From Cycas panzhihuaensis (lineage: Eukaryota > Cycadophyta), in contig CM041465.1 in the NCBI GenBank assembly GCA_023213395.1, positions 6,324,001 to 6,388,000 on the forward strand: 64,000 nucleotides of DNA, written 5' to 3'. Below, one piece after another: positions 55,561-64,000 of this stretch (position 1 is the stretch's first letter; each line of letters begins with the position of its first letter). A program made the position numbers and the translations under genes. Below the pieces are notes generated by a model. It saw only the letters and a program-made list of their open reading frames with translations. It had not been told where the DNA came from and made no database searches.

Positions 55561-56940
55561 ATACTATAGAAGAAGAAGTTAAAACAACATTCATAGCAGC
55601 ATTAGCAACAAGCGTCAGTGCTTCAGAAAATTAGTATATTGATTCAAGAGCCTCACATCACATGACAAGAATTAAAGAATGGTTTGAAATCATCAAACCA
55701 TATGATCTTGACAAATCTATGGAATTAGGGGACAATTTCCCTTTGCATATAAATGGAATAGGCCAAATTACCATAGAAATTTATGAAAATATTCAATGGA
55801 TAGACAATGTATTCTTTATACTAGGATTAAAAAAAAAATCTTTTGTCAGTGTCCTAGTTAAGTGATAAGAAACTGAGGATAGTATTTGATGAGAACGGCC
55901 TTTGTTACATTCTAGACATGAAAATGAATGGTGTTGTAATAGCAAAGGGAGAAAAATATAATAGGCTTTATAAGCTTCTCTCCACTCTTGTACTACCTAA
56001 TAAAGGACCTATAAAATCCCCTTATAATGTAAATTTACTTGATGTGACCAGCAACAATACTAATGAAATGTGGCATTTGAAATATGGTTATATTTCACAT
56101 GATAGATTAGAAAAACTAAAAAGAACAAAGATGGTGAATGGATTTCCTGATATTTCATTTAACTCATTTATATGTAAAAGTTGTATGATAGGAAAACAAC
56201 ATAGGATTCAATTTTCAGAAAGCACATGGCACGCACGAGATAAGTTGAATCTAATTCATATTGATCTATGTGATTCGTTTACACCAGTTTCAACAAATGG
56301 AGCAAGATATTTTTAAACTTTCATTGATGACTTCTCCAGAAGAACATGGGTGTATTTTTTGTCCAATAAATCTGAGACATTCAATTATTTTAAAGAATTT
56401 AAAGCTACAACAAAACTGGAAAGCAACAAGAAGATAAAATACATTTGCTCAGATGGAGAAGGTGAGTTCATATCTAATAAATTTACTCATTTCTGCAAAA
56501 TACATAGAATCTAAAGATAAGTCACAACTCCATATACACCTCAATCAAACGTGGTAGTGGAAAGAATGAATAGAATAGTTATAGAAATGGCTCGATGTAT
56601 GTTAAATGATAGTGAAGTCACAAAGAAATATTGGGCAAAGGCTATAAACACAACTATATACCTGATCAACATGAGTCTAACTAAATCACTAGAGGAGGTA
56701 ACACTAGAAGAGGCATGGATAAGTCACAAACTGAATATAGGTCATCTTAAGATTTTTGGCTACAAAGCATATGTACATATTCCCGACAAGAAAAGAACCA
56801 AGTTAGATAACAAAAGCATAGAATATACAATGGTTGGGTATATTAGTCATTCAAAGGTATATCACTGTCTTGATCCAAAGACAATTAAACTTTATGTAAG
56901 TAGAAATATAATATTTGATGAAAGGAAAAGACTCACATAA
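55560..56940 (+). pseudogene. G pol, first half: protease and integrase
   Basis: Protease reads YIDSRASHHMT (DSG changed to DSR). Pre-integrase is MWHLKYGYISHDRLEKLKRT and CKSCMIGKQHRIQF (the second zinc-ligand His of the usual YGH is Tyr). The core is FIDDFSRRTWVYFL, YICSDGEGEFISNKF and TPYTPQSNVVVERMN, so the DDE residues are visible. The C-terminal part is FGYKAYVHIPDKKRTKLDNK and TMVGYISHSKVYHCLDP. A stop at 56314 and a frame change near 55860 interrupt it. Confidence 0.9.
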
Positions 56941-56999
56941 TCCATTCATCAAGAAATAAACGTTGGTGATCAAAGCCCAGAGAGAAGTCAGCCAGAAGA

Positions 57000-58800
57000 T
57001 AAATCAGACATCACATCTGATAGTGTTGTAACATAAAGTGATAATTTAGATGAGGAATCATCTCATACACAACAAACAAGTGGCTCCAGTGCTCATCCAT
57101 CTCATACTCAACAAGCCAGTGGTTCAGACTTACATTTAGAAGGTGAAGAAATAAGATAATCACATGAACAAATCTCCAAAAGAGTACCAAAGTGGTATCT
57201 CAAAACTCTTGAAGAAACAAAGGGGGAAGTATTTGAGCATCGAACAAGGTCTCAGAAACTGAAAGCTCTAATCTGCACTATTGAACCAAATACTTACAAA
57301 GAAGCAAGCAACTTTCCAACTTGGAGAGCAACAATGGATGCAAAAATGAAGGCCATTTATAAAAACGAAATATGGGATCCGGTAACATCGCCTAAGGATA
57401 GATCCATTGTAAATTGCAAATGGGTATATAAAGTGAAAGTAAAACCAAACGATGAAATCAAGAAATATAAGGCAAGACTGGTAACAAAAGGCTACACATA
57501 AATAGCTAGAGGTGATTATGAAGAAACGTTCTCATTGGTAGTCAAGTTGAATAATGTGAGAACAATAATTGTAATTACAGCTTAGAAAGGATGGAAGATT
57601 TACCAAATCGATGTTAAGAGTGCCTTCCTGAATAGAGATCTACAAGAATAAGTCTATAAGTATCAGCTTGAAGGATATATAAAGGCAAGACAAGAAAATA
57701 TGGTCTACAAACTAAAAAAGACTTTATACAGGCTCAAACAAGCACCAAGAGCCTGATATACCAAGATGGATGCATATCTAACTCAAAATAGCTTCCACAA
57801 GTGTGAGTCAGATCATAGCTTGTATGTGAAATTTAATCAAAGATTAACATCTATCATAGTAGTATATATGGATGACATGCTAATCACAAGGGATGACAAA
57901 GACTCGATCGCATTCATCAAGAAGATATTTGAAAAATTATTTCAAATGACAGGTCTCAGAATGTTGCATTATTATCCCATGATTGAAATTAAATAAAATA
58001 ATGATTCTATTGTTCTATCTCAGTCAAAATATGTTAAAAACTTGTTGAACAAGTTTAATATGGAAAGTTGCAATAGTGTTACCACTCCAATGGAAACTGA
58101 ATGTGTATTAAACACCGAACAAGAGGCACAATCAGTTGATGCAACATTGTATAAGCAATTGATTGAAAGTCTAATTTATCTCACAGCTACATGACCAGAC
58201 ATTTCCTATGCAGTTGGTGTAGTTTTTAGATTTATGAAAAGTCCCAAAATACCTCACTGGAACATTGCAAAAAGAATTTTGTGGTATCTAAAAGGAACCA
58301 TAAATCTTGGATTAGAATACAGAAAAGATAACAATATGCAACTAATAGGTTTTTATGATTGTGACTAGGCTAGAGATTAAACAGACAGAAAATCAGCATC
58401 AGGATATTGCTTATTTCTAGGAATGTCCTTAATTTCTTGAAATAGTAAAAAGCAACATACAATTGCTTTGTCTTCAACAGAGGTCGAGTATAAATCAACA
58501 ATTAATGTAGCATGTGAAGGAATTTGGATCAGACAACTTCTTAAAGGACTTGGACAAGAACAAATAGTACCTACTTAGTTATGTGATAATCAAAGTATAA
58601 TCAAAATGACCAAGAATCCAGTGTTGTATATAAGAACCAAGCATATAGAAATACATCACCATTTCATCAGGGAAAAAGTATAAAACAAAGAAGTTGAGCT
58701 CTTATATTGCATGTTAAGAAATCAAAATGCTGATGTCCTCACCAAACCCCTTAGTAGGGAAAATTTTGTTGGTTTTAGAAATCATTTAGGATTAAAATAG
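57000..58800 (+). pseudogene. G pol, second half: linker, RT and RNase H
   Basis: The linker holds a Ser/His/Gln repeat (SHTQQTSGSSAHPSHTQQAS). [72 protein letters not shown] and LKKTLYRLKQAPRA, with a palm VYMDDMLITRDDKDS (about 57865-57905) that keeps both Asp. FQMTGLRMLHYYPMIEIK is followed by a stop. RNase H: IGFYDCD, stop, ARD, then DRKSASGYCLFLGMS, SSTEVEYKSTINVACEGIW, LCDNQSIIKMTKNPV and EIHHHFIREKV. The first Asp of the usual YSDSDWA is retained and the Trp is a stop. Confidence 0.91.
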
Positions 58801-58809
58801 ATAAAATAT

Positions 58810-58819
58810 TAAGAGGGGG
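58810..58819 (+). promoter_or_regulatory. G polypurine tract
   Basis: TAAGAGGGGG directly precedes the 3' LTR, the same tract as in C. Confidence 0.9.
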
Positions 58820-59026
58820 TGTAAAAGGTAATGTTTTGTCTAAAGTAATGCTTTATCTAGGTTGTCTAAAGTTTCTTGTAAGGGTCATGTATCATTTCCC
58901 CCTTTCTCCTCTATAATGACAAGTGGCATAATCTCATTAAGCAATTTCCATTTATCCCGTACACTTTGAATTGTATTTATATATTTGTAAATGATCAATA
59001 AAGACACAGGAGAGAATCCTTTTACA
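58820..59026 (+). repeat. G 3' LTR
   Basis: It is 207 bp, TGTAAAAGGT...CTTTTACA, collinear with the 5' copy. Confidence 0.96.
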
Positions 59027-59120
59027 GGGTCTATTGGTTGGACACTAATAGCATAAGGTGGTCACATATATTTATGTATCAGGATGCTTTGAGGGAAAAA
59101 CATCTTGGGGAGAGAGAACA

Positions 59121-59371
59121 TGTGGTGAGCCTTCACACATGTTAGAGAGGGTTATGACCCTCCATCATATGAGAATTAAGAGGATTGGTGGACATAAAGG
59201 TAAGAATATAATAATGAGGGGGTGAGTGTTATATATACCCCACCCTATTGTAATGATGATAAGGATAATGATATGATGTTCTTCAAAACCCTTCTTTCTT
59301 CTTTATCTTATTTCTTCCATGTCTCTTTATATTTCTCTATATTGATTGGTTATAGGATTAGCCATGTAACA
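59121..59371 (+). repeat. F 3' LTR
   Basis: TGTGGTGAGCC...GTAACA, 251 bp, after the purine tract at 59106-59120. The TSD copy GAATG follows. Confidence 0.94.
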
Positions 59372-59376
59372 GAATG

Positions 59377-61534
59377 GGCTAACAAATATCTAGCAATTGT
59401 AATAATAATTCCATAAGCATGATTGAACATGAGATGTAACTCAATACACTAAAAGTGACTATCTCTTAATGATAATTTAACAAATTTTTAGTGATAAATG
59501 GAGTTCTCTAAAGCCTAAAAAGGAACCTATAATATAATTTTTTATATGTTTCCTTATTTAGAGGTATATTACATCCATATAAATCTTATCAAATGATTTG
59601 AAACTATGAGAAATGAATAAAAGTACCTAAAAATAATAAGAAATTCATAAAAATGATGAGTTTTAAAAAATAACTTGATTTTAAGATAAATTTTTTCCAT
59701 CAAATTAGGTCCAAAATACTTCATGTGACTTGTCAAATTAAAGAGAGCTGAAATACCTTCTAGGGTAACTTACAAATCTGAAAATAGACATTTTGTGCTC
59801 AAGATATTCAAAAAATCATGTAACCAGGTACTTAAAAGGTAAAAGGGGCTAAAAATTAGAGCCTTAGCCCCTTTTATTACTAAGGCTAAGGTCATGTTAG
59901 CTTTTCATATCATCACAACCTAAATCTCAAGGGGGCTTCAATTGATTTCAAAGATTATCAAATTTGATTAATTTCATTTTTGAAGATGCAATTTTTTTCT
60001 TAAATACCACCTAAAAATTTTTATGTTCATCAAAGTAATTGCATTTGCCACATTATATCAAAACAATTTTTATTAAAAAAAAAAAGGGTTTCATAGTGGT
60101 GAACTCTACATCATCATCTTCAGCTTTGATGGGTAGCGACTACATGCAATTCATGGCATTCAATCTTCTTCACTAGTTTATACCTTCGCCTTTAGGAGTA
60201 TCAGTATATGAGCCAGGGCCATTTCCATTTCATCATTACAATTCATTCTTTCTTTGTTGGCCATTGTGTTGTGCCTTGTCTACTCTGTGGTTGTCACGTG
60301 AACATGGGGACTTAGATGTGTTCTATTTGAATTTTTTTCATGGCATTCACATCATCATGGAATTGCTTTTGTAGTTTGCTTAAGGTTTTCTCTCCATCGT
60401 TAACACTTGCTACGGGTAGGGTTTCTGTATACATGTATTTATCTCATTGTACTTATTGGAGCTATGGTTTTTGTATGCGATGTATCTATCTCATCCCACT
60501 TATTGCTACCATTCGCAATAGTCAAACATCCAACATCCAACATTTCTTGAGCATTCTGCAATCTCCATGAGAGTTTTCTATCATTTGTAAGCACACTCAT
60601 AATGGTGATTTCTCACATTTTCATTTCATTATTATTTTTCTTAGAACACATACATAAAGCCTTTACAAGGCTACTCTTTAAATTCAAAAAGCACATCAAA
60701 TTTGACATGCACGTCAATTTCACATTCAAAGGGCATGCCAAATTACAAAAAAAAAAATTATAGTATTTATAGCAATATATGTTTTTTTTTTCTTTTTTTA
60801 AATATTGGGCTACAGGGCTTCTATAGACCAAACCAAGGCCTTTGTTAACCAGACCAGATAGTAGAGCAACATAACATATTCCTTTTTTTGCAAGACCCTT
60901 TGAGGATTTATAAACAACTTCAAATAAACATATATTGGTAGAAAAATAAGCTTTATTTTGGCAATAAATTCATATTATGGGATGCTCATAATGGCCTCCA
61001 AAGTTAGACTTAAAGCATGTATTCCAATCTTTTTTTTTCTCAATCAATTTTTAATACAATAGACTTGTTATTTTTGCATAGTGATGTGACCAAATGATCT
61101 ACTCTATTTTTCTCTATAAATAACTTAAAAAAAAAAAAAAAAAACTCTATAACCTTTAATAAAGATTGACATGGTATAGAAATGGATCCTTACATGTGTT
61201 AAAAAAATGTCATAAAATACATCATAAAATCTACCATTTTTTTTGTACCATAAAATCTCTTTCTATAACTTTAAAATAACCCCTTTAAATAGCTCAAAAC
61301 AATAATAAAATATCTTCAAAATAACTTCAAAATATCAATAAATCAGCTTTAAAATATTTAATAAGTTCATGCTAAAACAACCCTAAAAATACTTAATTTT
61401 TTTCAAAAACATACATGATGCAGGTCACAAGACTAGGCACTGAAATGTGTTCCCAAAAAGAACATAAGACTTAAAAAAATATTTAAAAAAAAAAGACTCT
61501 AAAATGTTTTCCTATACAAGGATTCAACCATAGG
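59377..61534 (-). other. K interior, right piece (leader)
   Basis: AT-rich DNA with A/T runs and no recognisable frame on either strand. It contains the K copy of the stem-loop (59866-59937). If K is one element, this is its leader in minus sense, running leftward from the primer-binding-site units at 61535-61610. Confidence 0.55.
59866..59937 (-). promoter_or_regulatory. Stem-loop in the K leader
   Basis: Outer arms AGCCCCTT (59866-59873) and AAGGGGGCT (59929-59937) are identical to those of M, including the bulged G. The inner region (AGGTCATG at 59889-59896 against CATCACAACCT at 59911-59921) is only partly complementary. Spacing and loop word resemble M. Confidence 0.55.
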
Positions 61535-61630
61535 CTCTAATACCACAATGTTGGTTGAGATATTCACTCTGATATCACAATGTTGATTGTGGTATTTGCT
61601 CTGATACCATAATGTTGGATTTGGAGATGA
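61535..61630 (-). repeat. Three 32-bp tandem units with primer-binding-site copies at the K right LTR
   Basis: Units start at 61535, 61567 and 61599 with CTCTAATACCA, CTCTGATATCA and CTCTGATACCA, reverse complements of the primer-binding site, each followed by a TAATGTTG/CAATGTTG word. The left LTR shares the last unit and half of the one before. This parallels D. Confidence 0.75.
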
Positions 61631-62008
61631 TGTTATGATACTAGAATTTTTGGATAACATGTAGAAGTAATAGAACTATATGAATGGAACCAACAAAAGA
61701 TCAAAAATAGATGACGAAGTGAGTGAAAGATGAATCAATAGACATAAAAGAATGAGTATGTATAAGCATGATATATAATAGATCGGTGAAAAAATGACCA
61801 GACTTCAGATTATTCAAAGACTCATGTATATACTTATAGAAACTCTTACCTTAAGTGAGAACTCTTTTGGTCAAATTTTGTATATTAATATATTTTCCAA
61901 ATAGCACACATATTAAAGTGATCATGAATATAAAATTTATATAATATATGAGAAAGTATGAAAAGGGTTAGGGATAACATAAAGTATAATTGGATATTAC
62001 ATCCAATA
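61584..62008 (-). repeat. K right LTR (5' LTR if paired)
   Basis: It is 425 bp, collinear with 35575-35999 at clearly lower identity than the other LTR pairs. The minus strand starts TATTGGATGTAATATCC (TG changed to TA). Confidence 0.8.
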
Positions 62009-62013
62009 ACTTA

Positions 62014-63189
62014 GAGCCTCCTTATGTATAGGCATCAAAATTAGATCCTCATTAAAAGTTTAACTTCATACGTAATAATTATTTAAAATACCAACCTCAT
62101 CATTTATAAAAAATTTGACTTCATCAGTAGCATTGGAATTACTATTATCCTATCCCTCTTTCAAAAAACACTTCACCCTCAAAGTATTATTATTTGCACT
62201 TATAGATCTGAGCATGCATAGTATTGTCCATACTTCTTTGATCCACCACCTGCCAAGGCTAAAATATTATAGGCATGGTTCATCTTTATGTCATCCTCTC
62301 AAGGTAATCCATATGTATCTTATTTATGGTAATGCTATATTTAAAATATTTTTTATATAAGACTTTGCATTTGAATGATTCAAAGACCTGTGTATATAAA
62401 CTTCAACTTACTTGAGGTCTTGTCTTCTATTTATACATCATGATCAATTACAACTATCTTTAAAGGAGAATTAGGGAAATGTGGATAAAAGGTATGGTTT
62501 ATGAAATTAATGTAAGAAATTTTGAGAATAAGGAGTAGGGATATAAGTGTAGTGATGTAATTATGATTGAAGAAATACATGTGGAGGACATAGAATGTAA
62601 GGGGTAGTTTGCATGAGGGAATTTGTTTATGGACACATGTCAAGGAGAAAGAAGTGATAAATATAAGGGATGGAGGATATTGATGAATTGTATTAGGGGG
62701 GGAGCTAGGAGGTAGTGTATATGGGGCTTTAATTGGGGAATGGGGTAAGGCTGGATAAGGAGTAAATAAGAGAGATTGGCAAAAAATGAGGATGGTGGTA
62801 TATAGTAGGAAGGGTAATGAATTTGGATCTATGTGTGAACTTAGGATTTGAGAGGGTAAAAGGGAATGAGTAAGGATTAAGGGCTAGGCATTCTTTATGG
62901 GAAACAGGCTTTGGCAGAGACATGTGAATGATTTGTAGAGTAACGCAAAGGGCTAAGGGGAAAATAAACATGGCAGTAAGAAGGTTGGTAGCCAAGTAAG
63001 TTGGGATGTAAAGGGAAGAGTTTAAACTTATTGAAAGAAGGGTGGAAGACAAGAAATATGAGAGTGATGATTAAAAAATTTTTTAGGAAATGAGATGTGA
63101 AGAGATATCTCAATTGAAATATGAATTTTTCCTATTAAGAGTTGTGTTAGAATGTGACAACAAATGGTTGGGAGGTTAAAATTTTGACA
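62014..63189. other. Unassigned DNA right of K, purine-skewed on the + strand
   Basis: No element or gene is recognised. From about 62450 to 63120 the + strand is strongly purine-rich (runs such as AAGGGGAAAATAAAC and GAAGGGTGGAAGACAAG). The minus strand therefore has two overlapping stop-free frames (63052-62729, 107 codons; 63113-62895, 72 codons). Their low-complexity Ser/Leu/Pro/His products match nothing I know, so I treat them as by-products of composition. Confidence 0.5.
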
Positions 63190-64000
63190 TGTTGGCAGTG
63201 CGGGTTCCCCCCTAAACCTTCCTCGGGGGGTTCTAAGGGGGGCGAGATCCCCCCTTAGTCAGGAGGGTGCAGGGGTTCAAATGCCCCCCACTAAGAGGAG
63301 GTTTGGGGGCGATAGCCCCCGACCCGAAAAATTAACATTGGAAACTATATTAAATTGTAAAGAGAATCAGGGTCATTCGATAAAAATACCCTAGATTCTA
63401 CGGTTAAGATTTGTGCTATGTATGACCCACTCATGTAGCTTGATTTAGGGCATATTTCTTTATGCTGAGGTTGTTTAATGTATTGTGAGTAGGGTGGCGG
63501 CTGGTTGTTATTTTTTAGAGCACTCTGCTACTGGTTATCTACATTATCTCCATTCTGTGACAATAAAGATCGATATCTTTCCTGTGTGGATGTTTCCTTA
63601 GCACACTGTTGAGGTTTTACCACGTTATATTAGGTGTACATTTTATTCTTGGCTTTCTTGTTCATTTTATTATTTTATCTCTGGTTTAAGAACTTGCATG
63701 TAATTTTAGTTTCGATTCTTGTAACTAGTTACAAGAATAGTTTAGATCTTGGTGGCAGTTTCAGGGTATTGGGACCTTGTCGTCTCAACAAGTTGGAGAT
63801 TTAGGATTTTAGCTTTTAATTCGGTTATAGGATCTTATCATACAAGAGGTAGAGGATTTTTCAAAGACATGGAATTTGGAAAATCAAGATGAATAAGGAA
63901 ACTTCTAAAAGAAATGGACAAGTAGAAGGTATGATCATAATTTAAAGCAAGTACCTTTTTAAACATGTCTCGTATCTCAATTTCTTCTTTGAGCTTATCA
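63190..64000 (+). mobile_element. Probable 5' end of a further copia element, cut by the window
   Basis: A GC-rich tract at 63198-63330 contains repeated C6/G6 runs and GGGGGCGATAGCCCCCG, a perfect hairpin. Such tracts are common in plant LTRs. Downstream come an LTR-end-like U5 zone (GACAATAAAG at about 63560, TTTTACCACGTTA at about 63615) and, at about 63865-63885, HGIWKIKM in one + frame, recalling the copia Gag opening WKIKM. No second LTR is in the window and the primer-binding site is not clear, so the boundary TGTTGGCAG at 63190 is a guess. Confidence 0.45.

Larger units (their letters stand above)
53748..59026 (+). mobile_element. Element G: copia retrotransposon of the C family, inserted in F
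   Basis: The LTRs are 207 bp each (53748-53954 and 58820-59026), with about two dozen differences (11-12%). Flanks AGATC and GGGTC match 3 of 5. The tract TTAAGAGGGGG precedes the 3' LTR, as in C. At 5.3 kb it has complete gag-PR-INT-RT-RH order, mostly one frame, with stops. Gag (two zinc knuckles), protease and LTR motifs resemble C. Confidence 0.95.
52037..59371 (+). mobile_element. Element F: small non-autonomous LTR element with Gypsy-type Gag, split by G
   Basis: The LTRs are 251 bp each (52037-52287 and 59121-59371), differing at about 28 positions. Flanks CAATG (52032-52036) and GAATG (59372-59376) are a TSD matching 4 of 5. The purine tract GGGGAGAGAGAACA precedes the 3' LTR. Without G the element is only about 2.06 kb, with one short Gag-like frame and no Pol. 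It lies between L and the right part of K. Confidence 0.92.
35575..62008 (-). mobile_element. Element K: probable non-coding LTR element (minus strand) enclosing L and F
   Basis: LTR-like copies at 35575-35999 and 61584-62008 are both 425 bp and collinear. On the minus strand the left copy is preceded by AAGGAGAA, a purine tract before TGTTGG, as expected of a 3' LTR. The right copy has primer-binding-site-like units at its inner side, as expected of a 5' LTR. Without L and F the interior is about 2.6 kb and has no reading frame. Flanks TAAGT (left) and ACTTA (right) do not match as direct repeats, so the pairing rests on LTR similarity and signals only. Two separate insertions remain possible. 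Confidence 0.55.

Noticed and set aside
35570-62013. TAAGT/ACTTA flanks of K as a target-site duplication
   Set aside because: They are reverse complements, not direct repeats, so they cannot be an ordinary duplication. K pairing is therefore left at medium confidence.
62729-63113. Minus-strand frames of 107 and 72 codons
   Set aside because: A stop-poor strand caused by purine skew; low-complexity product with no recognised domain.
1-64000. CRISPR arrays, bacterial operons, rRNA or tRNA genes, plant host genes
   Set aside because: No spaced direct repeats, ribosome-binding-site-led gene runs, rRNA motifs or multi-exon host proteins were seen on either strand.

Overview
This window looks like the intergenic retrotransposon fill of a large plant nuclear genome. 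I see no host gene. The sequence is AT-rich, and nearly all recognisable coding matter is Gag-Pol of Ty1/copia (Pseudoviridae-type) LTR retrotransposons. These use the usual plant primer-binding site TGGTATCAGAGC (initiator-Met tRNA). Every copy is broken by stops or frameshifts. LTR pairs differ by about 3% to 15% by hand count, so old copies have survived a long time. That suits a slowly turning-over giant genome such as a conifer or other gymnosperm, but the species is an inference.

The layout is an onion of insertions, resolved here by LTR pairs, 5-bp target-site duplications (TSDs) and coding sequence that stops at one border and resumes at the other. Left block (1-27535): an old copia copy A (+) is split by B (985-13456), D (14075-19942) and E (20196-27535). 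B is in turn split by the young copy C (2329-7548, perfect TSD GATAT). Middle (27536-35574): unrecognised AT-rich DNA carrying copia copy I (29706-34973, perfect TSD ACCCC). Right block (35575-62008): LTR pair K appears to enclose L (36397-51978, minus strand, itself split by J and M) and F (52037-59371, itself split by G). Right end: unrecognised purine-skewed DNA, then the probable start of another copia element (63190 onward).

The autonomous-type copies (A, B, C, E, G, I, J, L) keep the copia order Gag, protease (PR), integrase (INT), reverse transcriptase (RT), RNase H (RH). D, M, F and K are non-autonomous. D and M carry only a Gag-like N-terminal domain with an acidic tail, placed next to the 3' LTR after a 2-4 kb untranslated leader. 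F has a short Gypsy-type Gag. K is non-coding. They would have needed proteins from autonomous relatives.

The least ordinary signals are: (1) a stem-loop of about 72 nt with conserved arms, present in sense orientation in the leaders of B, M and K; (2) LTR ends of D, and probably K, that contain tandem extra copies of the primer-binding site; (3) the truncated Gag plus acidic tail shared by D and M; (4) a CpG-rich, strongly strand-asymmetric 1.5-kb block in the D leader; (5) a leader module shared by B and L. All alignments and counts were done by eye.
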